A stretch of DNA of 64,000 nucleotides from Natranaerofaba carboxydovora (GTDB lineage: Bacteria; Bacillota; Natranaerobiia; Natranaerobiales; Natranaerofabaceae), in the NCBI RefSeq assembly GCF_022539405.1, contig NZ_CP054394.1, forward strand, positions 312,501-376,500. The letters run 5' to 3'. Made by a program: the position numbers and the translations under genes. Under the pieces are notes generated by a model. It was not told where the DNA came from, ran no database searches, and worked only from the letters and a program-made list of their open reading frames with translations. Below are positions 9,099 to 17,007 of this stretch, piece after piece. The stretch's first letter is position 1; every line of letters starts with the position of its first letter.

Positions 9099-9566
9099 TT
9101 TAGAGGCATTATCAATTTTTTCTTTTATTAGATAGACAATATGATCATTCAAATAATGTGAAGCTAGGATATTAACAGGTGTCCACCATGCTCCCCCTAT
9201 ATAACTTATACACTCGGGTTTATTGCAATTGCAAACAAAGGGGCTTGACATATCCCATTCAGTAGAAGGGTAGAAGAAGTTTAATTCTTCCCTTGAATCA
9301 ATGTTCTTAAGAGCATAAACTGCCCCTTTTTTAGTATCTATAATAAGGTTTGGATCACAACTATGGTTTAAAAGACTAAAAAAAGAGTCGGCTAATATAT
9401 GTTGGTTAATTCCAACTTGTACCGTCTGGTAGGTTTGTTCTCTTATGGTGCAAGTAGGATCAAATGTTAACAGTATTGTACCGGGCAAAATTTTTTTGGT
9501 TGCTCTAAGACAGCTCCCTAGTGCACCTAATGACTTCTCATACAAGGTATTTCCTCTCCCTTTCAA
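9075..9566 (-). CDS. SET-domain protein lysine methyltransferase-like
   Basis: A 163-aa SET-domain protein with all core signatures: an N-terminal GALGSCLRATKKILPG, the pseudoknot NHSCDPN (residues 67-73), EELNFFY (93-99), and a post-SET cysteine cluster CNCNKPEC (112-119). SET proteins transfer methyl from S-adenosylmethionine to lysine. Its TTG start overlaps the TGA of the upstream YheC-like gene (TTGA), which indicates translational coupling, so the two products probably act together. Its target is unknown; spore-coat protein is an inference from context. SET proteins are uncommon in Firmicutes outside a few groups. Confidence 0.85.
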   Translation of the reverse strand: MKGRGNTLYEKSLGALGSCLRATKKILPGTILLTFDPTCTIREQTYQTVQVGINQHILADSFFSLLNHSCDPNLIIDTKKGAVYALKNIDSREELNFFYPSTEWDMSSPFVCNCNKPECISYIGGAWWTPVNILASHYLNDHIVYLIKEKIDNASKLDRFRRR

Positions 9567-10933
9567 TTATCATTTGTCTCCCATAAAAACTTTCCATATT
9601 TTAATGGATTTGAAAAAGACCTATAAACAGACTCATCATCAGAAGCAAGATATAATGTGTCCTTGCCTGGTTTGGCATTACACTCAATAAACCATATATT
9701 CAAATCCTTATCTAAAGCAAAATCTATCCCAATCTCTCCAAAGGGTCCATATATATCCTCGATATACTTAAAGGTTGTTAAGAGAAAAGTTTCGATATTT
9801 TCTATGGTTTTATCAACCCTTGTCTTAGAATAACTAAAGTGATCTATTAAAAAGGAGTCTAAAGGATAAACTGACCCTCCCGCTCTAGTGCTAGTGACCG
9901 GACTATTTGTTTCCCCTATACGAGCAAAAATCGGGCCTAATTCTAATTCGTTTTTGCCGTTTCTTTGAACTTCTGCACGCATATCCACATTACAGTAGTC
10001 ATTTACTTGTAATACATTTATTGCAGTCTGAATTATTATTCTACTGCCTTCAAACATTTTGTTAATTTCGTTTTGTAAATCATCTACAGAACTAAAATTT
10101 TTGGTAAGTATTTCTTCCTTAAAATAGCTTAATTCATAATTATTGCTAGAAAGTTTCGTTACCCTTGCGACACCAGTACTATTGTTGCTAGTGCAATTTT
10201 TAATAAAAATACAATTATGTGATTGAAGCATGGTTTGTAAGTCCTGGTGGTTATTATATAAGGTGGTCTTTGGGAGATAAGATGACATTTTGGTATACTG
10301 GGATAAATTTTTAAAAACATCCCATTTATCAAAGAAGTAGCTAGAATTTATTTTTTGTAAGTTTGAATTTTCTTCAAGTTCTTTTCTAATATCTTGGGAT
10401 AGTTTCTTTTGTGATTTAAGTGTTCCCCCGCCCCGATCATACAAAATGTCTGGGTAAGGAAAAATTTTCTCTTCAAATCTATTAGTTTCCTCATTATAGT
10501 AAGTGCCCCTAATTTTTTTGCCGGAAAAATCCATATCCTTAATCGAGAAAAAGTATAGGACAGCATTTGATTCTTTATTGGCCTTTGCCATCTCTAGTAT
10601 TCTAAAGTGGGGGTGTTGTTTTTTTGCTTTTCTTACACGTCCATTACTGACAAAAACACCGATTACTGGACCTATACTAAGCTTGTTATTTTTAACCATT
10701 AAATTGGTTTGTATTCTGTTTGAAAGTCCCATTTGTTTTGCAATTTTATTTGGAATCCCTATAACATTTTCGGTATTGTTTTCATAACATGTAACTTTTG
10801 TTTTTTGGGTACTAACTTTTAATACTTTAGGATTATTGTTATCTAGAAGTTTTTTAATCTTTTTTGGAGCGGTTATACTTATCGAAGAATTATTGAAAGT
10901 ATTAATAATGACAGGAATAGATGTTTTTTTCAT
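9563..10933 (-). CDS. YheC-like ATP-grasp protein with N-terminal extension
   Basis: A 456-aa YheC/YheD-family protein. Residues 1 to about 90 form an extra beta-rich domain (VIGIPNKIAKQMGLSNR) seen in YheC-type members; the ATP-grasp part then follows with PVIGVFVSNGRVR, FPYPDILYDRGGG, SRIIIQTAINVLQ, DMRAEVQRNGKNELEL and FGEIGIDFALDKDLNIWFIECNAKPG. The ATG at 10933 is chosen because AAGGAG lies nine bases upstream; the earlier GTG overlaps that site. It is coupled to the downstream SET gene and has the same direction as the third paralogue at 11014. Confidence 0.85.
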   Translation of the reverse strand: MKKTSIPVIINTFNNSSISITAPKKIKKLLDNNNPKVLKVSTQKTKVTCYENNTENVIGIPNKIAKQMGLSNRIQTNLMVKNNKLSIGPVIGVFVSNGRVRKAKKQHPHFRILEMAKANKESNAVLYFFSIKDMDFSGKKIRGTYYNEETNRFEEKIFPYPDILYDRGGGTLKSQKKLSQDIRKELEENSNLQKINSSYFFDKWDVFKNLSQYTKMSSYLPKTTLYNNHQDLQTMLQSHNCIFIKNCTSNNSTGVARVTKLSSNNYELSYFKEEILTKNFSSVDDLQNEINKMFEGSRIIIQTAINVLQVNDYCNVDMRAEVQRNGKNELELGPIFARIGETNSPVTSTRAGGSVYPLDSFLIDHFSYSKTRVDKTIENIETFLLTTFKYIEDIYGPFGEIGIDFALDKDLNIWFIECNAKPGKDTLYLASDDESVYRSFSNPLKYGKFLWETNDN

Positions 10934-11013
10934 AAGTCTAATCTCCTTCACGGAATATATTTTGATAGTAATAATTTATTCTGAAGTAAACTCATTGTGT
11001 GTTTTTTGGGGAT

Positions 11014-12144
11014 TTAATAGTGATATAAAAAACGGGCATAATCAAATATAGCCTGAAATTGAGGGTGCACTCCCTGGCAATCGTCAAGACCTTCCACTAA
11101 GTCTTTGTCAGGCTTTGTATTTACTTCTAAAAACCACAGCTTCCCATTAATATCTACTGCTATATCTAAGCCTAACTCCCCGAATGAACAAAACTCTTTT
11201 TCAATATGGTATGCTATTTTTACTGCAGTGTTTGATACATCTTTTGGTGTTGGAATGTTAACATTAGATTGACTTAACAACTCAGGATAAATATTCGAGT
11301 AAAAATTGCATTCACTTCCGACAGAATAATTAGTAATTGTCTGGTTTTCTTTAGCCGCGATCCTAGCATAACTGTTAATAGCTTGCCATTTTCCTTGACT
11401 ATCCTTTATAAGCAAAATTCGGATATCAAAAGGGCGGTTTTTATAATTAAGTAGTCTTATTCCCTGCTGGACAAGGAAACTTCCCCCAGAATTATTATCC
11501 ATGAATTCTTCTACAATTTTTTTCAATTCTTGTATATTACCTATCTCATTCTCTAGTAATCCATTAGAAAATGTAGCAACTTTGTATGAACTACTTGAAC
11601 CGGTCTTTTCAATGGACATTACTTCTTTGCCTCTTTTGCCATAAAAGGATTTAATAAAAATAAATTTATAACTTCTTAGCATGATTAAGACATCGTTAAA
11701 GTTTTGATAGCGAATTGTAACAGGTAGATATTTTGCTACAAAGTCATGTGATAGTAGATACTTATATGTGTTCCATTTGCCGATATAATCTCTGCTATTT
11801 ATAGTCTTAATCTTTAACTTATCTCTGAACTTTGTACGAATTTTTGACACTGCTTCTTTTTCACTTTCTGAAAATCCTGAACCACGATCATAAATAACAT
11901 CTGGAAAAGAAAACCAACGATAACACCATTCATTTGAGTCTAAATCAAAAGTTAGTCCTTTTATTTTCTTGTGTTCCCAGTCAATACTGTCTATCGAGAA
12001 CAGATAACAAACAAAGTTGTTAGCGTGACCTGCTAAGATATGATCTAGATCAGTTGTGGAATTATCAACAGAAAGACGTGCTGGTTTTACAAAGATGCCT
12101 AAAACCGGATTTTCATTTTTAGAATCTTTATTTTTGACCTTCAA
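11014..12144 (-). CDS. YheC/YheD-family ATP-grasp protein (third paralogue)
   Basis: A 376-aa family member lacking the N-terminal extension of its neighbour. Seen: PVLGIFVKPARLS, FPDVIYDRGSG, GSFLVQQGIRLLN, FDIRILLIKDSQGKW, and the C-terminal FGELGLDIAVDINGKLWFLEVNTKPD. It starts at TTG with GGAG nine bases upstream. It lies 80 bp ahead of the YheC-like gene and is probably co-transcribed with it. A remnant of the MITE family sits in its leader. The substrate is unknown. Confidence 0.83.
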   Translation of the reverse strand: MKVKNKDSKNENPVLGIFVKPARLSVDNSTTDLDHILAGHANNFVCYLFSIDSIDWEHKKIKGLTFDLDSNEWCYRWFSFPDVIYDRGSGFSESEKEAVSKIRTKFRDKLKIKTINSRDYIGKWNTYKYLLSHDFVAKYLPVTIRYQNFNDVLIMLRSYKFIFIKSFYGKRGKEVMSIEKTGSSSSYKVATFSNGLLENEIGNIQELKKIVEEFMDNNSGGSFLVQQGIRLLNYKNRPFDIRILLIKDSQGKWQAINSYARIAAKENQTITNYSVGSECNFYSNIYPELLSQSNVNIPTPKDVSNTAVKIAYHIEKEFCSFGELGLDIAVDINGKLWFLEVNTKPDKDLVEGLDDCQGVHPQFQAIFDYARFLYHY

Positions 12145-12169
12145 TTTGTAATCACTCCAACCACCTACT

Positions 12170-12211
12170 AATTAAAAATGCTATACTTATGTGAATATAC
12201 TTTTTGCACAA
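12170..12211. repeat. MITE fragment (copy G, one end)
   Basis: About 42 bp match the inverted left end of the full element at 30768: AATTAAAAATGCTATACTTA followed by TGTGAATATACTTTTTGCAC. It lies in the leader of the third ATP-grasp gene. Confidence 0.65.
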
Positions 12212-12308
12212 AAATTGCTGTTAAATGAAAAAATTTTGTGATGTAATATAATATTTATTAATGTCAGTTTAGTTGAAGGTTTGATAACAGCTAAAGGTAA
12301 AACAAATA

Positions 12309-12333
12309 AAAAAGCCCTGCCTTTGTGGCAGGG
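12309..12333 (-). terminator. Terminator of trxB
   Basis: Read leftward, CCCTGCC and GGCAGGG form a 7-bp GC-rich stem followed by CTTTTTTATTT, about 65 bp past the trxB stop. Confidence 0.8.
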
Positions 12334-12397
12334 TAAAAACTAACGGCAAAATATGATAATATATTTATGGTTATATCTAAATATAGCTAAATGATAT

Positions 12398-13321
12398 TTA
12401 AATAGTTAGCTTTTTTTCCAAGTCAAAGGCAGCTGTTGCACCGTCTGACATGGCCGTTACTACCTGGCGAAGGGTTTTTTGCCTTACATCTCCTACAGCA
12501 TAAACTCCGTTCACGTTTGTTCTCATCTCCTCATCAGTAAGGATATAGCCGTTATCATCTAAATTCACTTTTCCTTCCAAAAATTCTGTATTTGGATTAA
12601 CTCCCACGTAAATAAATACACCGTTACACGAAAGTTCTTGTTGTTCCTGGGTTTTTACATTTTCTAAAAGAACATTTTCTACTAGTGCATTCCCTTTAAT
12701 TTCTTTGATTACTGTATCAAGTTTGACTTCGATTTGTTCGTTGCTAAAGACTTTTTCTTGAAGGTATTTTACCCCTCTAAGCTGGTCTCTTCTATGTACA
12801 AGGGTCACTTTTTTGGCAAAACGGGTTAAGAAAAGTGCCTCTTCTAAAGCAGAATCTCCGCCTCCGACTACTACAACTTCTTTATCTTTAAAAAAGGCAC
12901 CGTCGCAAGTTGCGCAGTAAGAAACTCCTCTTCCTGTAAATACCTGCTCACCTGGAACTTTAAGCTCTCTTGGGCTTGCTCCGGTTGCGACCACAATACC
13001 TTTTGCAGTGTAATTTTCTCCACTTTCTAGCATGACTTCTTTGAGGTTTCCGGATAAGTTAAGGTCTTTTACTGTTCCCATTTTTAGATGAGCACCGAAT
13101 TTTTTTGCTTGTTCGTCTAATTTTTTGGCCAAGTCTGGGCCAGTAGTTCCTTCGGGAAAGCCCGGGTAATTATCTACATGTTGAGTGTTGATAAGCTGAC
13201 CGCCAGGTGCCATCTTCTCAATTAGAAGAACATTCATCCGTGCCCTGGCACCATAAAGGGCTGCTACAAGTCCTCCGGGACCTCCGCCGATTATTATCAT
13301 ATCATAATTTTGATTTTCCAC
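12398..13321 (-). CDS. trxB: Thioredoxin reductase
   Basis: A 307-aa FAD/NADPH disulfide reductase with GGGPGGLVAALYGARA (FAD), the redox-active CATCDG, GGGDSALEEA (NADPH), and the C-terminal GVYAVGDVR. The usual length supports the GTG start at 13321, preceded by AAGGGGG; the longer reading upstream has no ribosome-binding site. It sits just behind an ArsR regulator, 64 bp apart with a repeat end between them, and near a selenocysteine glutaredoxin-like gene, so the area may serve thiol homeostasis. Confidence 0.95.
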   Translation of the reverse strand: MENQNYDMIIIGGGPGGLVAALYGARARMNVLLIEKMAPGGQLINTQHVDNYPGFPEGTTGPDLAKKLDEQAKKFGAHLKMGTVKDLNLSGNLKEVMLESGENYTAKGIVVATGASPRELKVPGEQVFTGRGVSYCATCDGAFFKDKEVVVVGGGDSALEEALFLTRFAKKVTLVHRRDQLRGVKYLQEKVFSNEQIEVKLDTVIKEIKGNALVENVLLENVKTQEQQELSCNGVFIYVGVNPNTEFLEGKVNLDDNGYILTDEEMRTNVNGVYAVGDVRQKTLRQVVTAMSDGATAAFDLEKKLTI

Positions 13322-13362
13322 TAAAAAAACCCCCTTATAAATAGTCATATTTATATTTAATA

Positions 13363-13384
13363 TGATTCTGGTGCAAAAAGTCAT
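13363..13384. repeat. Single MITE end (copy E)
   Basis: TGATTCTGGTGCAAAAAGTC is an almost exact copy of the terminal inverted repeat of the full elements. It is placed between the arsR stop and the trxB leader; no partner end is nearby. Confidence 0.6.
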
Positions 13385-13385
13385 C

Positions 13386-13742
13386 TTATTTATCAGTTTC
13401 ACCTTTGTTGCTTCTATCTTCCTCTAATATTTCTTTTGAACTATTTACTAAATCAGATAAGCGTTCTAACATAACCTCTCTCATGATATCACATGCCTCA
13501 AGCACCCTTGGATTACACAACTCAAAATATACATTTAGGCCTTCTTTTCTTGTGCAAACAAGGCCTTTATCTCTTAATATTGACAAATGTTGAGAAGTAT
13601 TAGCTCTACTTGTTCCTAGTTCATTTGCTATCTCATCAACATGTTTTTCGCCTTCTTTTAAAAGATATATAATTTCTATTCTTTTAGCATTTGATAACAC
13701 TTTACACATATCAGCATGAAGTTCGTAAAGCTTTTTTTTCAT
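13386..13742 (-). CDS. ArsR/SmtB-family repressor
   Basis: A 118-aa winged-helix regulator: HADMCKVLSNAKRIEIIYLL, the recognition region ELGTSRANTSQHLSILRDKG, then a beta wing and C-terminal helix. Cysteines at LVCTRK and in ELCNPRVLEACD could form a thiol or metal sensor; the family includes metal, arsenic and sulfide/redox sensors. It precedes trxB in the same direction, so it probably controls thioredoxin reductase and itself. The inducer is inferred only. Confidence 0.87.
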   Translation of the reverse strand: MKKKLYELHADMCKVLSNAKRIEIIYLLKEGEKHVDEIANELGTSRANTSQHLSILRDKGLVCTRKEGLNVYFELCNPRVLEACDIMREVMLERLSDLVNSSKEILEEDRSNKGETDK

Positions 13743-13888
13743 TTTTTTCCCCCTTATGTGTTAAAATTAACCAAGTACAAGTATTATATTAGTAGTTAAT
13801 AAATTTGTTAATTAATTTAACAGAATTATATGAGACATTAAAAATGTTGTCAAATTAGTTTTAAGTTGATTGAACTAAAGCCAGATTA

Positions 13889-13917
13889 TTGACATTTCAA
13901 TTTTACTTTAATATAAT
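13889..13917 (+). promoter_or_regulatory. Consensus sigma-A promoter for the amidohydrolase
   Basis: TTGACA (13889-13894) and TATAAT (13912-13917) are both perfect and separated by 17 bp, about 72 bp ahead of the start codon. Confidence 0.85.
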
Positions 13918-13988
13918 CCACATCAAACCATACTAATTAAGTAATTAATGAAGTAGTTGACTTTAGTTATTGAGGAGGAAACTTTTTA

Positions 13989-14918
13989 ATGCAAGAAAAA
14001 ATAATTATGCCCGACTTTCCGGTAATAGATTTTCATATGCACCTTCCAATAAAAGGTAGCCCTCCAAAGAAAGCAGCGGTTAATGATCCTGCCATTATAA
14101 AGCATAGGGAAAAGCTTCAAAGTAAGTTTTTTGAAAAATGGGGTTTTTCGAAACCAAATGGCAAAATGTATTCTCCAGAAGAAGCTGCAAAGCTTTGGAA
14201 CAAAGAAAAAGAGTATTACGGCTTAGAAAAGCTAAATGCTGTAACTGCCGGGTTTGATAATGATGTACTTGCTGAAATAATCAGTTCTTACCCAAATACT
14301 TTTGAAGGTTTTGTCCATCATGATATACAAGAACCTGGCTCTTTAGATGAATTAAAACGAGGAATTGAAACTCTTGGTCTAAAAGGCTTAAAAATTCTAG
14401 CTCCTTTTATGGATGAGCCCTTTGATTCACCTGAATTTGAGCCTATATGGCAGTATATGAACGAAAAAGAGCTTCCTGTTTTGATTCACTTTGGCATAGC
14501 GGGTGGAGCAGGAGGACTTGTTAGCTATAAATTAATAAGCCCTCTGTCAATTTTTGAAGTAGCACGTTCTTATACAAGTATCCCTTTTATTATTCCTCAT
14601 TTTGGGGCAGGCTATTTTCAGGATGTTCTTCATCTTGCATGGTCATTACCTAACATATATGTTGATTCCTCTGGATCTAACCAATGGTTAGATTGGATGG
14701 CTTATGATTTGGAACTTAAAGATATTTTTAATAAGTCCTTGAAAACATTGGGTCCGGAGAGAATGATTTTTGGCACCGACTCTAGCTGGTTTCCGAGAGG
14801 GTTTAGTTATCCCTATCTAAAAGTACAGCTAGAGATACTAGAAGACTTAGGAGTTAGCAAAAAAGATCAGGAGTTATTCTTTTCAAAAAATGCTAGAAGA
14901 CTTCTCGGGAATGATTGA
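13989..14918 (+). CDS. Amidohydrolase-2 family metal-dependent hydrolase
   Basis: A 309-aa TIM-barrel protein of the amidohydrolase 2 family. Metal ligands are apparent in FHMHLP near the N terminus, LIHFG in the middle, IPHFG, and the C-terminal FGTDSSWFPRG with the catalytic Asp. Members hydrolyse or decarboxylate cyclic and aromatic substrates; none can be chosen here. AGGAGG precedes the ATG and an ideal sigma-A promoter lies upstream. It is expressed alone or with the selenoprotein gene 106 bp downstream. Confidence 0.85.
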   Translation: MQEKIIMPDFPVIDFHMHLPIKGSPPKKAAVNDPAIIKHREKLQSKFFEKWGFSKPNGKMYSPEEAAKLWNKEKEYYGLEKLNAVTAGFDNDVLAEIISSYPNTFEGFVHHDIQEPGSLDELKRGIETLGLKGLKILAPFMDEPFDSPEFEPIWQYMNEKELPVLIHFGIAGGAGGLVSYKLISPLSIFEVARSYTSIPFIIPHFGAGYFQDVLHLAWSLPNIYVDSSGSNQWLDWMAYDLELKDIFNKSLKTLGPERMIFGTDSSWFPRGFSYPYLKVQLEILEDLGVSKKDQELFFSKNARRLLGND

Positions 14919-14945
14919 TTTAAATTGATAAAAAAAGTGAGCAAT

Positions 14946-14980
14946 TTATTCTGGTGCAAAAAGCCATTTGTAGCCAGAAT
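14946..14980. repeat. MITE end forming a small hairpin (copy F)
   Basis: TTCTGGTGCAAAAAGCCAT resembles the MITE terminal repeat. ATTCTGG and CCAGAAT on either side form a 7-bp stem with a 19-nt loop. It lies between the amidohydrolase and the selenoprotein gene. Confidence 0.45.
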
Positions 14981-15024
14981 AAAAATTAAATAAAAACAAC
15001 AATAATTTACAAGGGGGAAATTTT

Positions 15025-15258
15025 ATGTCTGAAGAAGTTCGTGTTTTTACAAGTCCCGGTTGAGGATTTTGTGACCCAGTGAAGGAGTTACTTTCACAGG
15101 AAAATGTTAGTTTTGAAGAGGTTGACGTTTCTCAAAATCCGGATGCAGTTCAAGAGCTAGTTGAGTTAACTGGTGAAATGAAGGTTCCTGTAGTTAGAAA
15201 AGGAGATAACTTTGTAATAGGTGCAGATAAGGAGAAAATTAAAGAGTTGGTTACTTAA
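15025..15258 (+). CDS. Selenocysteine-containing glutaredoxin-like protein (in-frame UGA)
   Basis: The 77-residue frame starts at ATG 15025 behind AGGGGGAA and contains one in-frame TGA at codon 13 (15061-15063). Around it the protein reads VFTSPG-Sec-GFCDPVKELL, so Sec replaces the first Cys of the glutaredoxin CxxC motif and the resolving Cys16 is kept. The rest is an ordinary glutaredoxin fold: SFEEVDVSQNP, the cis-Pro KVPVV (TVP-like), and a terminal helix. A stem-loop follows the UGA at the right distance for a bacterial SECIS, and a terminator follows the TAA. Sec glutaredoxins are known in some clostridia. It requires SelB/tRNA-Sec elsewhere. Confidence 0.88.
15064..15097 (+). promoter_or_regulatory. 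Candidate bacterial SECIS element
   Basis: GTGAAG (15079-15084) pairs with CTTTCAC (15091-15097), with one bulge, around the loop GAGTTA. The stem begins 16 nt after the UGA, inside the coding sequence, and the loop begins with G as SelB-bound bacterial SECIS loops usually do. Confidence 0.6.
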
Positions 15259-15296
15259 AAGCAAATAGTTTATCTCAAAAAGTATATTTATATTAA

Positions 15297-15327
15297 AATA
15301 GGGGTTATGACTACCCCTATTTTTTAG
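15297..15327 (+). terminator. Terminator of the selenoprotein gene
   Basis: AATAGGGG and CCCCTATT form an 8-bp stem around a 9-nt loop, followed by TTTTTAG. Confidence 0.8.
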
Positions 15328-15455
15328 TGTGCTCATCGAAGGGTGTTAAAGGAAGGTATTAATCTATTTCTAAAGAAAGATAATGAAAGATATAGAAATT
15401 AATAAGGATAAGTTAAACTCTAGGATAAATTTTATTTTGCAGGTAGGTGAAAGTA

Positions 15456-16862
15456 ATGTCTTTTCGCCCGGGTGCTATGTTTATAGTATTATCTAGTTTG
15501 ATATTGGTTGTAGTTACTTTGTTAGCTTTTAAATCAGGTGTTGGGATAGGCTATAGACCTGTAGAAGATATTACCCCTTCTAGCTTTCGCGCCCCTGCTT
15601 TAGATAATACTGTTAAAGACAGCAAAACTGGTGAAGCTTACGCTGCTGGGGAGATTTTGGTAGTCTCTAAAAATAATTCAGGATCATCACAAGAACTTTT
15701 TGAACAAGACATTGAAAAAATAGTTAGCGAGGAATTAAATGGTCAGGTTGTAGGTTCTATCATAGAAAGTGGGATATTTCAGGTGGAGTTTTCGGGTGAG
15801 AACGAAAATTTATTTGAAAGATCCATAAAAAAATTAGAAAAATATGAAGAAATAGATGCTGTTTTGCCTAACTATAAGCAAACTCTAAATAATTATGAAG
15901 ATAAATGGACTCAACATCAGGAAAGGTTTTGGGGACAAAAATTAATCAATCTTCATAAAGCCTGGGAGGTTACAAAAGGCAGTGATGATATTGGCGTAGG
16001 AGTTATAGATTATGCTTATTCTACTGCTCATCCGGATTTAGAAGGTGCTAAATTTGTAGCACCAGGGGGAAGCTTACATAATAATGATGATTGGAGCGAT
16101 CTACCAGGAAGATATACTGATCACGGCACAGGTGTGGCAAGTGTTGTTCAGGGAGTTATGCGGGAAGCGGATTTGACATGTTATGGGACATATTTTTTGA
16201 GTGATCGGGTAGAAGCTATTTTGGATGCTATCAGAAGGGATATCAGAGTAGTGAATATAAGTATGGGGCCTATTTGGGGCCGGGCTGGTAATACTGATAA
16301 CTATAGTGAGCAAGTTAAGAAGAGAAAAGAGCTATTTTGGAGGCCAATACTACAAAAAGCATACAAAAATGACCTATTAATAGTACATGCTGCTGGTAAT
16401 AATCATCAGATAGACTCTACTAAAATTCCTCCTGCGTCTTTGTCTGCAGAATTTGATAATTTGATATCAGTTAGTGCTATTAATAAAAACCTTGATAGAA
16501 TTTTTGTTTCTGGAAATAGTATTGACGTATCTGCCCCGGGGTCTAATATTTGGGCTGGGAGGACTTACTACGGCGTCTGGGATGGTTTTAGTGAACCGTA
16601 TGATTTTTCGAGTGGGACTTCATATTCAGCTCCTTTTGTCACAGGGGTGGCGGGTCTTATGCTTTCAGTAAATCCTGACCTTAAACCTAAAGAGATTAAG
16701 GAGATTATAGTAGACACTTCTTTTATACCTGAAGACTTAGATTATGAAAAAGAATTAGAATCAGAATTAGAATCAAAATCCGAATGGGATTATAACTGGG
16801 GGAGCGGTATAATTGATGCAGGAGCCGCTGTAAAAGCTGTAAAGGATCAAATAAATAATTGA
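15456..16862 (+). CDS. Subtilisin-like serine protease (S8), exported or membrane-anchored
   Basis: A 468-aa protease with an N-terminal hydrophobic signal/anchor (about residues 8-26), a propeptide-like region (AGEILVVSKNN onward, residues 65-140) and an S8 catalytic domain. The triad is Asp185 (GVIDYAY), His223 (DHGTGVA) and Ser389 (GTSYSAPFVTGVAGL), with Asn315 (AAGNN) for the oxyanion hole. It ends in an acidic linker (ELESELESKSE) and WGSGIIDAGAAV. The ATG at 15456 is preferred over GTG 15447 because AGGTG lies six bases before it. It is monocistronic. Confidence 0.92.
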   Translation: MSFRPGAMFIVLSSLILVVVTLLAFKSGVGIGYRPVEDITPSSFRAPALDNTVKDSKTGEAYAAGEILVVSKNNSGSSQELFEQDIEKIVSEELNGQVVGSIIESGIFQVEFSGENENLFERSIKKLEKYEEIDAVLPNYKQTLNNYEDKWTQHQERFWGQKLINLHKAWEVTKGSDDIGVGVIDYAYSTAHPDLEGAKFVAPGGSLHNNDDWSDLPGRYTDHGTGVASVVQGVMREADLTCYGTYFLSDRVEAILDAIRRDIRVVNISMGPIWGRAGNTDNYSEQVKKRKELFWRPILQKAYKNDLLIVHAAGNNHQIDSTKIPPASLSAEFDNLISVSAINKNLDRIFVSGNSIDVSAPGSNIWAGRTYYGVWDGFSEPYDFSSGTSYSAPFVTGVAGLMLSVNPDLKPKEIKEIIVDTSFIPEDLDYEKELESELESKSEWDYNWGSGIIDAGAAVKAVKDQINN

Positions 16863-17007
16863 CTTTACTGAAAAAATTCGATTTATATAAGTTTTGGCTT
16901 TTTGGTGTGACTTTCATCACTGTAATGATGCCTTCAAAGAAGTAAAATATAATTAGAAAAGATTTAGAAGGATTTAAGAAAGATTTTATTATAAGGGGTT
17001 GATAGTG

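Noticed and set aside
15025-15063. The TGA at codon 13 as a nonsense mutation, making the gene a pseudogene
   Set aside because: The rest of the frame is intact to a normal stop with terminator, the TGA falls exactly at the redox-active Cys position, and a stem-loop follows at SECIS distance.
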